Shown here piece after piece: positions 24,115 through 31,772 of a stretch of DNA of 64,000 nucleotides. Source of the stretch: Acutalibacter sp. 1XD8-36 (GTDB lineage: Bacteria; Bacillota; Clostridia; Oscillospirales; Acutalibacteraceae); assembly GCF_009917525.1 (NCBI RefSeq), contig NZ_QZDU01000004.1, positions 1 to 64,000 of the forward strand, written 5' to 3'. Within the stretch, counting starts at the first letter, position 1. Each line of letters starts with the position of its first letter. The translations under genes and the position numbers were made by a program. A model generated the notes under the pieces. That model made no database searches, was not told the DNA's origin, and saw only the letters and a list, made by a program, of their open reading frames with translations.

Positions 24115-25521
24115 TTATGATTCGGCCAGCATCATGTTCATGCGCATATAAGCGTCATGGACCAGGGTTTCGGGGGACTTCTGGTTATCGGGGCCCCATA
24201 TGGAGTAGGGGAGGCGGGAGATTTCCAGGTCCAGGGGGGTGCAGAACTCGGCGTGGGTGATGCTGCCGCGAAGGGCGCATAGTGTGTCGTAGTTTTCGGG
24301 AGAGAGGGACCAGGCGGTTTTATCTCCCATGGAGACGGGGTTATCATTCTGCATAAGGCCCTCCATCACAGGGATGGAGTTGCTCAGAGTGTGGTAGGCG
24401 TAGACGGTGGAGCGCTGGCACTCCTCACCCAGGAGGTAGTCCACGAGAAAGACGGCGGCCTGGGGGCTTCGGGTGTTGGCGTTCACGGCGGCGAAGCTGG
24501 TGATGGCGGCGCTGACGCCGCCGGCGCGGGAATAGAGGGGTACGAAAGTGAGCTCGTCGTCAGTGGTGAAGCCTTCAGGGAGGGCGAACTCGTCGTTGAA
24601 GTCCACGGAGAGCGCGGTGTCGAAGAAGGGGGGGAGAGAGTCGTTGGAGAGGGACTCCTGATTTGCCGCGGCTCTCTCTGTCATGAAGTCCAGGAGCTCC
24701 TCCTCGGTGAAGGTGAGCTCGTCCTTATCGGGGGCAGAGAGGGGCATGAGGGCGCAGCTCATGTAGTCGTAGTAGACGGAGGCGGCGGCTTTGAGCTCGG
24801 GGCCGCTTTCCAGCATTTCGTCCCAGGTCATGTCCTTAGTGGGGGTATGCTCGAAGTCGGACTTTTTGAAGACGGTCATGGGGACGGTATAGGCCATGGG
24901 GAGGATGTACTGGGTGTCCTTGTACTTGCCCGCGTCCATGACGACGGGGGTCAAATTATCCCATTGGGTGAACTGGAAATCGGGGATGTATTCATCAAGG
25001 GAGAGGAAGATATTGCGCTTCATGACACTGTGGGGGAAGTTAAACAGCGGGTACATCTCGCCGTCGCCAGCAGGGTCATTCGAGTCCTGCCTGTAATGCC
25101 AGCCGGTGGCGCAGACGAAGACGTCCGGACCCTTGCCGGCAAGTATCTCCGTGCGGAGGTTGGTGAGATAAGGCTCACGCTTGGAGGCGTCGTCGGGCGG
25201 GAACTCCAGCTCAAGCTTCGGGCCGCCCAGGTTTTTAATCACTGTCTCGAAGCTGTTGTGGAGCTTACGGCCGTTTTTAGTGGAGGCCTCCTCGTATTCG
25301 TTCAGGTACTCCCGAAGGGCAGGGGACAATATACAACTGCTGTACTCTATGTCGACGAAGACCCGCAGGGGCTCCTGCTCCCCGCTCTCCGAGACCTCCG
25401 GCGCCCCGCTTTCCCCGCCAACCGGGACCTTCGGAGCCTCGCTCTCCCCGCCTGGCCTGCACCCGGTGAGAACCAGCATAACCATACACATCAAAACAGC
25501 AAAAGCTTTTTTCATTTTCAT
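24115..25521 (-). CDS. extracellular solute-binding-type lipoprotein (paralogue 1)
   Basis: 468 aa. The signal peptide ends in the lipobox LVLTGC (Cys near residue 21), so the protein is exported and lipid-anchored. A linker with repeated GGESGAPEVSE units follows. The mature part has the layout of family 1 extracellular solute-binding proteins: an N-terminal lobe with GKGPDVFVCATGWHY and a later hinge with ADEL-type helices. It is closely related to the next gene; both end in YMRMNM(M/I)LAES, which points to a tandem duplication. No ABC permease is near, so ligand and partner are unknown. It lies inside the pyrB-pyrI operon, with a 15-bp gap to pyrI. Confidence 0.8.
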   Translation of the reverse strand: MKMKKAFAVLMCMVMLVLTGCRPGGESEAPKVPVGGESGAPEVSESGEQEPLRVFVDIEYSSCILSPALREYLNEYEEASTKNGRKLHNSFETVIKNLGGPKLELEFPPDDASKREPYLTNLRTEILAGKGPDVFVCATGWHYRQDSNDPAGDGEMYPLFNFPHSVMKRNIFLSLDEYIPDFQFTQWDNLTPVVMDAGKYKDTQYILPMAYTVPMTVFKKSDFEHTPTKDMTWDEMLESGPELKAAASVYYDYMSCALMPLSAPDKDELTFTEEELLDFMTERAAANQESLSNDSLPPFFDTALSVDFNDEFALPEGFTTDDELTFVPLYSRAGGVSAAITSFAAVNANTRSPQAAVFLVDYLLGEECQRSTVYAYHTLSNSIPVMEGLMQNDNPVSMGDKTAWSLSPENYDTLCALRGSITHAEFCTPLDLEISRLPYSIWGPDNQKSPETLVHDAYMRMNMMLAES

Positions 25522-25538
25522 ACACCTCTTATGAAAAA

Positions 25539-26888
25539 TTATGATTCCGCCAAAATCATGTTCATGCGCATATAGAACTCGTGCACCAGCTCCTCCAGCG
25601 GCTTTTCCTCGCCGTCAAAAAGCTCTGAATACAGGCTGAAAAGCTCCGCGTCAAGGGGCGTGTAGAACTCCGCGCCGGAAATATTGTCTCTGACCTTCAC
25701 AAATTCTTTATAGAGGTTCTCCGGCATATAGACATACGAGTCACCGGCGTCGCTTACGCCCCAGCCCCGGCCGGATAGGAGCCCCTCCATGGTGGGGACG
25801 GCGCTGCCCGAGGTCATGTGGGCATAGAGCTTCGACTGCTGGCCCTCCTTGCTCATAAGGTAGTCGGCGATAAAGAACGCGTCGTCCGGGCGCTTTGTGT
25901 TAGCGTTTATGCCAATGAAGCTGGTGATTACTGCCGAGTATCCGCCGCTGCGGGAGTAGAGGGGTATCATAGTCAGCTCGTCTTCGGAGCTGATTCCCTC
26001 GTCGAACCAGTAATTGGGAATAAGACTGGACACGGAGCCCTCGGGCACCCTCTCTGACTTTAACCGCTCCCCGGCCTCCGCCCGGGCGGCTACGTACTCT
26101 AAAAGCTCCTCCTCGGTCAGGGCCAGCTTGTCGTGCTCATAGTCCGCAATGGGCCAGAGGGCCGCGCTCTGCAGTGAGGCATGGGAACTCGCCGCGGAAA
26201 CCTGGGCCGCCGGGGGACCGGAGAGCATATCGCGCCAGCTGAGCCCCGGGTCAAGGGGGAAGTCCACGTCCCCGCTCTTAAAAATGCCGACCGGTACGGT
26301 GTAGGTCATGGGGAGCAGCAGCTGTCCCTTATCGGTGCGCCCTGCCTCCATAATGACCGGCGTGAGCTTGTCCCACTCCATGAACTGGGCCTTCTCGATA
26401 TAGCTGTCCAGGGGCAGGAACATATTGCGTTTCATGGCCTGCTGGGGGAACTGGAACAGGGAGTACGTCCTGCACATCTCAGTCAGGGAGGGGTCGTCCC
26501 AATGGTTGCCGTAGCCGCTCAGGGTTATGAACAGGTCAGGCCCCTTGCCGGACATCATCTCCGTGCGCAGGGCAGTAAGGAAGATATCCCTCTCATTTCC
26601 GCATTTCGGGGCAAGCTCCAGCTCAATGTCCTCCGGGCCGCCCAGCTCCGTTATCACATCCTGGAACTTCTTATAACTTGTTGTTGTGCTGCCCTTCTTT
26701 TGCTCCACCTCATATTCGTCCAGGAGCTGCTCTATGGGCGTGAACACGTGGCTTCCAAACTCCACGTCTATAAATACCCGCAGGGGCTCGGTGGTCTCGG
26801 GGTCGGAGGGTACGTCCTTCTGATCCACTTTGCACCCGGCGAGGTAGAGTAAAAGAGCAGACATTATCAAAGCAATAAATTTTTTCAT
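25539..26888 (-). CDS. extracellular solute-binding-type lipoprotein (paralogue 2)
   Basis: 449 aa, paralogous to the downstream gene. The signal peptide ends in the lipobox LYLAGC, so it is predicted to be an exported lipoprotein. The conserved segments shared with its neighbour include LRTEMMSGKGPDLF, FPQQAMKRNMFLPLDSYI, PMTYTVP and the C-terminal YMRMNMILAES. The first paralogue has a longer Gly/Glu linker; this one has a short DPETTEP linker. The fold resembles ABC-transporter sugar-binding proteins, yet no permease or ATPase is encoded here. It starts 6 bp after the pyrB stop, so it is expressed with the pyrimidine operon. Confidence 0.8.
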   Translation of the reverse strand: MKKFIALIMSALLLYLAGCKVDQKDVPSDPETTEPLRVFIDVEFGSHVFTPIEQLLDEYEVEQKKGSTTTSYKKFQDVITELGGPEDIELELAPKCGNERDIFLTALRTEMMSGKGPDLFITLSGYGNHWDDPSLTEMCRTYSLFQFPQQAMKRNMFLPLDSYIEKAQFMEWDKLTPVIMEAGRTDKGQLLLPMTYTVPVGIFKSGDVDFPLDPGLSWRDMLSGPPAAQVSAASSHASLQSAALWPIADYEHDKLALTEEELLEYVAARAEAGERLKSERVPEGSVSSLIPNYWFDEGISSEDELTMIPLYSRSGGYSAVITSFIGINANTKRPDDAFFIADYLMSKEGQQSKLYAHMTSGSAVPTMEGLLSGRGWGVSDAGDSYVYMPENLYKEFVKVRDNISGAEFYTPLDAELFSLYSELFDGEEKPLEELVHEFYMRMNMILAES

Positions 26889-26894
26889 ATTAGT

Positions 26895-27827
26895 TCACTT
26901 CCCCAAAACATCCGACTCAATCCCCAGCAGCGCCAGTATCAGCGCCATCCTGACAAACACGCCGCCTCTGGCCTGCTCGAAGTACATGGCCCTGGGGTCC
27001 TCGTCCACAAGCTGGTCTATCTCGTTGACCCTGGGGAGCGGGTGCATTATCACCAGGTCCTTTTTGGCACTTCTGAGTTTTTCGGGGGTGAGGATATATG
27101 AGTCCTTCAGGCGCACATAGTCCTCCTCGTTGAAGAAGCGCTCCCGCTGTACGCGGGTCATATAGAGCACGTCAAGCTCCGGCATGACCTCCTCGATTTT
27201 GCGGGCCTCGTTAAAGGCGTGGCCTGAGGGTTCGAGCACCTCCTTCACAATATATCCCGGCGTGCGCAGCTCCTCGGGGGAGATGAGCACAAAGCGCACG
27301 TTCTCATAGCGCACCAGGGACTTTATCAGGGAGTGCACAGTGCGGCCAAATTTCAGGTCGCCGCAGAGCCCGATGGTGAGGTTCCCTATCTCCCCCCGTT
27401 TTCTCCTGATGGTGAAAAGGTCTGTGAGGGTCTGGGTGGGGTGCTGGTGTCCGCCGTCGCCGGCGTTTACTACGGGTATTTTTGAGTACCGGGCGGCAAC
27501 GAAGGGTGCCCCCTCCTTAAAGTGCCGCATGGCGGCGATATCGGCGTAGCCGGATATCATGCGTATGGTGTCCGCGACGCTCTCACCCTTTGAGGCGGAG
27601 CTGCTTCCCGCCGAGGAGAAGCCTAAAACCTGCCCCCCCAGGCGCAGCATGGCAGACTCGAAGCTGAGGCGCGTGCGGGTGCTGGGCTCGAAGAACAGGG
27701 TGGCAAGGATTTTGCCGTCGCAGCAGTGGGCATAGTCCCCGGGCCTTTGAAGTATACCGGCTGCAAGCTCCAAAAGCCTGCCGGTCTCCTCCATGTTAAA
27801 ATCCAGTGGGTCTATAAGGTGACGCAT
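26895..27827 (-). CDS. pyrB: aspartate carbamoyltransferase catalytic subunit
   Basis: PyrB joins carbamoyl phosphate and aspartate into carbamoyl aspartate. The 310-aa protein has the carbamoyl-phosphate site [13 protein letters not shown] (Ser49-Thr50-Arg51-Thr52), the Lys80 loop SSASKGES from the neighbouring chain, [11 protein letters not shown] and the MHPLPR motif. These are all the classical ATCase catalytic residues. The reading frame stays open upstream, but the ATG at 27827 matches the family start ([10 protein letters not shown]) and has AAAGGCGGT before it. A strong promoter (27912-27940) and a GC-rich leader hairpin (27871-27898) lie directly upstream. It is the first gene of the minus-strand operon that includes pyrI. 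Confidence 0.95.
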   Translation of the reverse strand: MRHLIDPLDFNMEETGRLLELAAGILQRPGDYAHCCDGKILATLFFEPSTRTRLSFESAMLRLGGQVLGFSSAGSSSASKGESVADTIRMISGYADIAAMRHFKEGAPFVAARYSKIPVVNAGDGGHQHPTQTLTDLFTIRRKRGEIGNLTIGLCGDLKFGRTVHSLIKSLVRYENVRFVLISPEELRTPGYIVKEVLEPSGHAFNEARKIEEVMPELDVLYMTRVQRERFFNEEDYVRLKDSYILTPEKLRSAKKDLVIMHPLPRVNEIDQLVDEDPRAMYFEQARGGVFVRMALILALLGIESDVLGK

Positions 27828-27870
27828 ATATTTACCGCCTTTCCTGGGTATATGGTGCATTTTGCAGAAA

Positions 27871-27898
27871 CAGCCGCGGGCAACATAACCCGCGGCTG
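27871..27898 (-). promoter_or_regulatory. leader hairpin of the pyrB transcript
   Basis: A perfect 10-bp GC-rich stem (CAGCCGCGGG with CCCGCGGCTG, loop 8 nt) begins a few bases after the predicted transcription start and ends 44 nt before the pyrB start codon. On the minus strand it is followed by TTTCTGC rather than a clear U-run, so it may be an RNA-stabilising or regulatory structure rather than a simple terminator. Confidence 0.6.
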
Positions 27899-27911
27899 TG
27901 TTCATTATTAA

Positions 27912-27940
27912 ATTATACCTGATTGGGGGGGATGTGTCAA
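27912..27940 (-). promoter_or_regulatory. consensus sigma-A promoter for the pyrB operon
   Basis: TTGACA (27935-27940 read on the minus strand), a 17-bp spacer and TATAAT (27912-27917) make a perfect sigma-A promoter. It lies back to back with the toxin promoter at 27985-28013. Confidence 0.9.
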
Positions 27941-27984
27941 GAAAAAAGGGAAGCGCCGGAGCGAAAACGAACTCTGTCCGGACG

Positions 27985-28013
27985 TTGACTATCCTGTCAA
28001 AACATGGTATCAT
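27985..28013 (+). promoter_or_regulatory. sigma-A promoter of the Fst-like toxin mRNA
   Basis: TTGACT (27985-27990), a 17-bp spacer and TATCAT (28008-28013) predict a start near 28020, about 40 nt before the toxin ATG. The short leader can fold: TTGCC/GGCAA (28022-28040), or alternatively CCTCT (28031) with AGAGG (28044), which would cover part of the ribosome-binding site. Confidence 0.8.
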
Positions 28014-28059
28014 ATACCTGCTTGCCGAACCCTCTGGCAACAGAGAGGAGGTGATTGAT

Positions 28060-28158
28060 ATGGAGTGGCTCGACAGCTTCATCATCTCCGTCATAGCAGG
28101 TGTGGTAACGTACTACATATGCAAATGGCTCGACGAAGATGGGCCCGGCGACAAGTGA
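28060..28158 (+). CDS. Fst-like type I toxin, 32-residue membrane peptide
   Basis: A 32-aa peptide with a near-perfect ribosome-binding site (AGGAGGTGA) seven nt before the ATG. It has a short acidic N-terminus, one hydrophobic membrane helix (about residues 7-21, [15 protein letters not shown]), then KWLDEDG and a charged tail. This is the pattern of the Fst/Ldr toxin family, in which a single helix followed by a Trp/Val-Leu-Asp motif and acidic tail disrupts the membrane. Its surroundings match the pAD1 par arrangement: own promoter, a terminator just after the stop, and a converging antisense RNA with a repeat complementary to the start region. Toxicity and family membership are inferred from this layout. 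Confidence 0.75.
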   Translation: MEWLDSFIISVIAGVVTYYICKWLDEDGPGDK

Positions 28159-28167
28159 GCATAGGTT

Positions 28168-28236
28168 AAAGGGAACCCCCCGGAGTAGCAGTCCGGGGGG
28201 TTCTTTTTTGGTGAAGATATGGAGTGTCTCTTCTAC
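28168..28236 (-). ncRNA. antisense antitoxin RNA of the Fst-like locus
   Basis: From the promoter at 28243-28271 a roughly 70-nt RNA would start near 28236, carry the complement of the toxin start region, run into the shared hairpin and end near 28168. It converges with and overlaps the toxin mRNA 3' end. The 3' end is an estimate, because the U-tract on this strand (TTTAA) is short and longer read-through forms are possible. Confidence 0.65.
28173..28209. terminator. shared terminator of toxin and antitoxin RNAs
   Basis: A perfect 12-bp stem (28173-28184 with 28192-28203, 7-nt loop) is followed by TTTTTT on the plus strand and TTTAA on the minus strand. It lies 15 bp after the toxin stop codon and can serve both converging RNAs. 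Confidence 0.9.
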
Positions 28237-28242
28237 GTCCAT

Positions 28243-28271
28243 ATTATAACACGCCATATATAAATTTGCAA
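28243..28271 (-). promoter_or_regulatory. promoter of the antisense antitoxin RNA
   Basis: Read on the minus strand: TTGCAA (28266-28271), a 17-bp spacer and a perfect TATAAT (28243-28248). No protein-coding frame follows on this strand before the terminator, which supports an RNA product. Its -10 box matches consensus better than the toxin promoter's, as expected if the antitoxin is made in excess. Confidence 0.8.
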
Positions 28272-28287
28272 GAGGCAATGTATAAAG

Positions 28288-28551
28288 TCAGTGGAAAATA
28301 CCCCGCCCGCCCCCAGTAAAAAACTCGGATACATCCGTATCCGCCGGGGGAGGCCCTTTCTGCCGGGGCCGCAGGTCTGGCTTTGAGAGGGAGAACAGAA
28401 GCGCCAGGGCCCCGAAGGCAAACCCCGGCCAGAACCAGTCCTTTTTATAGCACTTATCGGACATTACCCGCTTCATGGTAAAGCCAAAAAGCACCCGCAC
28501 CAAGAGTGCCAGCGGTATGCCCACAAGCAGGACCGTTATAAGGCTCGCCAT
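28288..28551 (-). CDS. small membrane protein divergent from the XRE regulator
   Basis: 87 aa, function unknown. Two hydrophobic segments are predicted to span the membrane: residues 2-22 (ASLITVLLVGIPLALLVRVL) and residues 41-57 (WFWPGFAFGALALLFSL). A short basic loop (KRVMSDKCYKKD) lies between them, and a Pro-rich hydrophilic tail follows. The ATG at 28551 has AGGAAGGGGG upstream. Its promoter (28575-28603) has an operator in the spacer that matches one in front of the divergent XRE gene, so this gene is very probably repressed by that regulator and is its likely functional partner. Confidence 0.7.
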   Translation of the reverse strand: MASLITVLLVGIPLALLVRVLFGFTMKRVMSDKCYKKDWFWPGFAFGALALLFSLSKPDLRPRQKGPPPADTDVSEFFTGGGRGIFH

Positions 28552-28574
28552 ATGAGACCCCCTTCCTTTAGAGA

Positions 28575-28603
28575 AATATACCACAACTTAAAGTTGTTGT
28601 CAA
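28575..28603 (-). promoter_or_regulatory. promoter with embedded XRE operator
   Basis: On the minus strand TTGACA (28598-28603) and TATATT (28575-28580) are 17 bp apart. The spacer contains the palindrome ACAAC-TTAAA-GTTGT (28583-28597, plus-strand reading). A repressor bound there would block polymerase directly. Confidence 0.85.
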
Positions 28604-28634
28604 CCAAGAGCTTACGCCTCTAATTAGGTATGAA

Positions 28635-28660
28635 TAACAACCTTGCGTTGTTAGTATAAT
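28635..28660 (+). promoter_or_regulatory. second XRE operator and -10 box of the regulator gene
   Basis: ACAAC-CTTGC-GTTGT (28637-28651) has the same arms and 5-bp centre spacing as the operator at 28583, and extends to 7-bp arms TAACAAC/GTTGTTA. A consensus TATAAT follows at 28655-28660. The -35 is weak. This fits autoregulation by the XRE protein. Confidence 0.8.
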
Positions 28661-28677
28661 ACATGGGGGTGACAGAA

Positions 28678-28995
28678 ATGGTAAAGAATCTCCGCAGCCT
28701 CAGGATGAGCAGGGGCATCAGCCAGCAGGCCCTGGCTGACTATCTGAATATAAGCCAGCAGTCCATAAACAAGTATGAGCGCCAGAAAATCGAGCCTGAC
28801 ATCGGTACGCTGATGATTTTAGCCGACTACTTCAACACCACCGTGGACTATCTGATTGGCTATACCCCGTCGGACACCGCAGGCGCCCCGGAGCTCAGCC
28901 GGGAGGAGTGGGCTCTGTTGAGGGACTACCGGCGGTTGTCCCGGGATGAGAAGGACAGCATACAGCTTGTGATAAAAAACTACCTTAAAGAATAA
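28678..28995 (+). CDS. XRE-family transcriptional regulator
   Basis: About 105 aa. The N-terminal 60 residues are a helix-turn-helix domain of the Cro/C1 type: LRSLRMSRGISQQALADYLN, then ISQQSINKYERQKIEPD as the recognition-helix region and LADYFNTTVDYLIGY closing the fold. The C-terminal helix (REEWALLRDYRRLSRDEKDS) probably serves dimerisation. I chose the ATG at 28678 because GGGGGTGA precedes it; an ATG at 28663 lies inside the predicted transcription start area. It likely represses itself and the divergent membrane protein through the two ACAAC-N5-GTTGT operators. Confidence 0.9.
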   Translation: MVKNLRSLRMSRGISQQALADYLNISQQSINKYERQKIEPDIGTLMILADYFNTTVDYLIGYTPSDTAGAPELSREEWALLRDYRRLSRDEKDSIQLVIKNYLKE

Positions 28996-29028
28996 GAGAA
29001 AGCGCCGCGGCAGACGGTGCTTTCTCTT
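28994..29028. terminator. bidirectional terminator between XRE gene and atpC
   Basis: AAGAGAAAGC (28994-29003) pairs with GCTTTCTCTT (29019-29028), extended by three inner pairs including one G-T. It overlaps the XRE stop and lies 8 bp from the atpC stop, so it can end both converging transcripts. Confidence 0.8.
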
Positions 29029-29035
29029 TGCTCTC

Positions 29036-29451
29036 TCAATGCTTTCCGGTATAGCTGGACTTGACCCGGAGCCTGTTCAGCGCCCGGGCAAGGGTGCCCT
29101 GGGCCACCTGGTACTCCTGGATGGATTTCTTCTGGAGTATGGCTTCCCGGGCCTGGTCGGCCTCACGCTGGGCCCGGGCGGCGTCTATCTCCTCGGGCCT
29201 CTCGGCGGAGTCCACCAGCACCAGCACCTCGTTGTTCTCCACCTTCACCATTCCCGGGGACACAGCCGCAAGCTGCACGTCCCCGCCGGGGGCCTGGTAT
29301 CGGAGGGTGCCGGGCTGGACGGCGGCTATTATGGGGCTGTGGTGGGCCAGAATACCAAGCTCGCCGTCGCTGGTGGGGACGGTGAGGCTTATGCAGGGGC
29401 CGTCGTAAAATGTGCGGTCTGCCGCCAAAATATGCACCTGAAACAGCTCCA

Positions 29452-29452
<1 letters not shown>
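29036..29452 (-). CDS. atpC: F1-ATPase epsilon subunit
   Basis: 138 aa, last gene of the ATP synthase operon. The N-terminal beta-barrel has the family pattern FQVHILAADRTFYDGPCISLTVPTSDGELGILAHHSPI (split by a turn), and GMVKVENNEVLVLVDSAER ends the barrel. The C-terminal two-helix hairpin (ARAQREADQAREAI) can inhibit rotation in the F1 head. Subunit epsilon links the gamma shaft to the c ring. Its ATG overlaps the atpD stop, which is typical of strong coupling. Length is normal. Confidence 0.95.
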
Positions 29453-30870
<1,418 letters not shown>

Positions 30871-31770
30871 TCACTCTCCTTCCTTTCGTCTGCGTTGAGC
30901 CCTGGCCCCCGCAGAGATTTCGGTTATCTCCTGGGTTATGGCCGACTGGCGCACGCGGTTGTACTCTAAAGACAGCTCGCCCATGAGCTCCTCGGCGTTG
31001 CGGTTGGCGTTGTCCATGGCGGTCATGCGGGCGTTCTGCTCACAGCAAAAGCTGTCTATCAGCGCGGAGTATATAAAGCCCGACACATAGCTGCGCATGA
31101 TATTGTGAAGCACGGCCTTTGCGTCCGGCAGGAACTCAAAGGGCTCGCTGACGGTCTTCTCGTGCTCGGCGGTGTCCACAAAGTAGGTCCGGTGGAAGGG
31201 CAGCAGCCTTGTGGACCGGGCGCGGAAGCTCATGCTGTTCTCCATGTCCGTATAGACCACGAATATCTTCTGCAGCTGTCCATGGTTAAAACCGTCCAGC
31301 AGAAGTGCGCTTATCTCCCTTGCCCGCATCATTGTGGGGTTCTGGGCGGTGTAGAGGAAGCTGTGCTCGATGGGGATATTGTGCTGGTCAAAGTACCTTC
31401 TGCCGTATTCCCCCACAACGAACAGCTTTGTGTCCGGGTGCTGCTCCAAAATGTGCAGCGCCTCCTTTATGGCGTTCTGGTTATAGGACCCGGCGAGCCC
31501 CTTGTCCGCCGTTATTACAAGGCAACCGTAGGTGCCGTCCAGGGCGGGCATACCCTCGTCGGGATAGAAGAAGTGGCTCTCCACATTCCGGACGTTTCGG
31601 AATATCCGCTTTATCTCACCCTGGAGGGCGTTGAAGTAGGGGCGGGTGTTCTCAAGCTCGGCACGGGCTTTGCGCAGCTTTGTGGAGGCTATGAGATACA
31701 TGGCGTTGGTTATCTTCCTGGTCTCGGCCACGCTCTGCATATGGGTCTTTATCTCCCTGGTGCCGGGCAT
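30871..31770 (-). CDS. atpG: F1-ATPase gamma subunit
   Basis: 299 aa, the central rotor shaft. The N-terminal helix REIKTHMQSVAETRKITNAM and the C-terminal helix MTAMDNANRNAEELMGELSLEYNR carry the conserved residues that form the coiled-coil shaft; VITADKGLAGSYN is the signature of the Rossmann-like middle part. The length is slightly above the usual 285, owing to a few extra residues in the globular domain and a basic C-terminal tail (RAQRRRKEGE). It begins 2 bp after the atpA stop. Confidence 0.95.
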   Translation of the reverse strand: MPGTREIKTHMQSVAETRKITNAMYLIASTKLRKARAELENTRPYFNALQGEIKRIFRNVRNVESHFFYPDEGMPALDGTYGCLVITADKGLAGSYNQNAIKEALHILEQHPDTKLFVVGEYGRRYFDQHNIPIEHSFLYTAQNPTMMRAREISALLLDGFNHGQLQKIFVVYTDMENSMSFRARSTRLLPFHRTYFVDTAEHEKTVSEPFEFLPDAKAVLHNIMRSYVSGFIYSALIDSFCCEQNARMTAMDNANRNAEELMGELSLEYNRVRQSAITQEITEISAGARAQRRRKEGE

Positions 31771-31772
31771 AT

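Larger units (their letters stand above)
28050..28230. repeat. direct repeat linking toxin start region and antitoxin RNA
   Basis: GGTGA-(TT)-GATATGGAGTG-G-CTC at 28050-28071, spanning the end of the Shine-Dalgarno and the toxin ATG, recurs at 28210-28230 as GGTGA-A-GATATGGAGTG-T-CTC. The second copy lies in the 5' part of the antisense RNA, which therefore carries sequence complementary to the toxin translation start, as do the DRa/DRb repeats of the pAD1 par locus. Confidence 0.8.

Noticed and set aside
24391-25575. 394-codon plus-strand frame opposite the first lipoprotein
   Set aside because: Composition is Gly/Val/Glu-rich with no domain, and the true lipoprotein on the minus strand has a signal peptide and lipobox.
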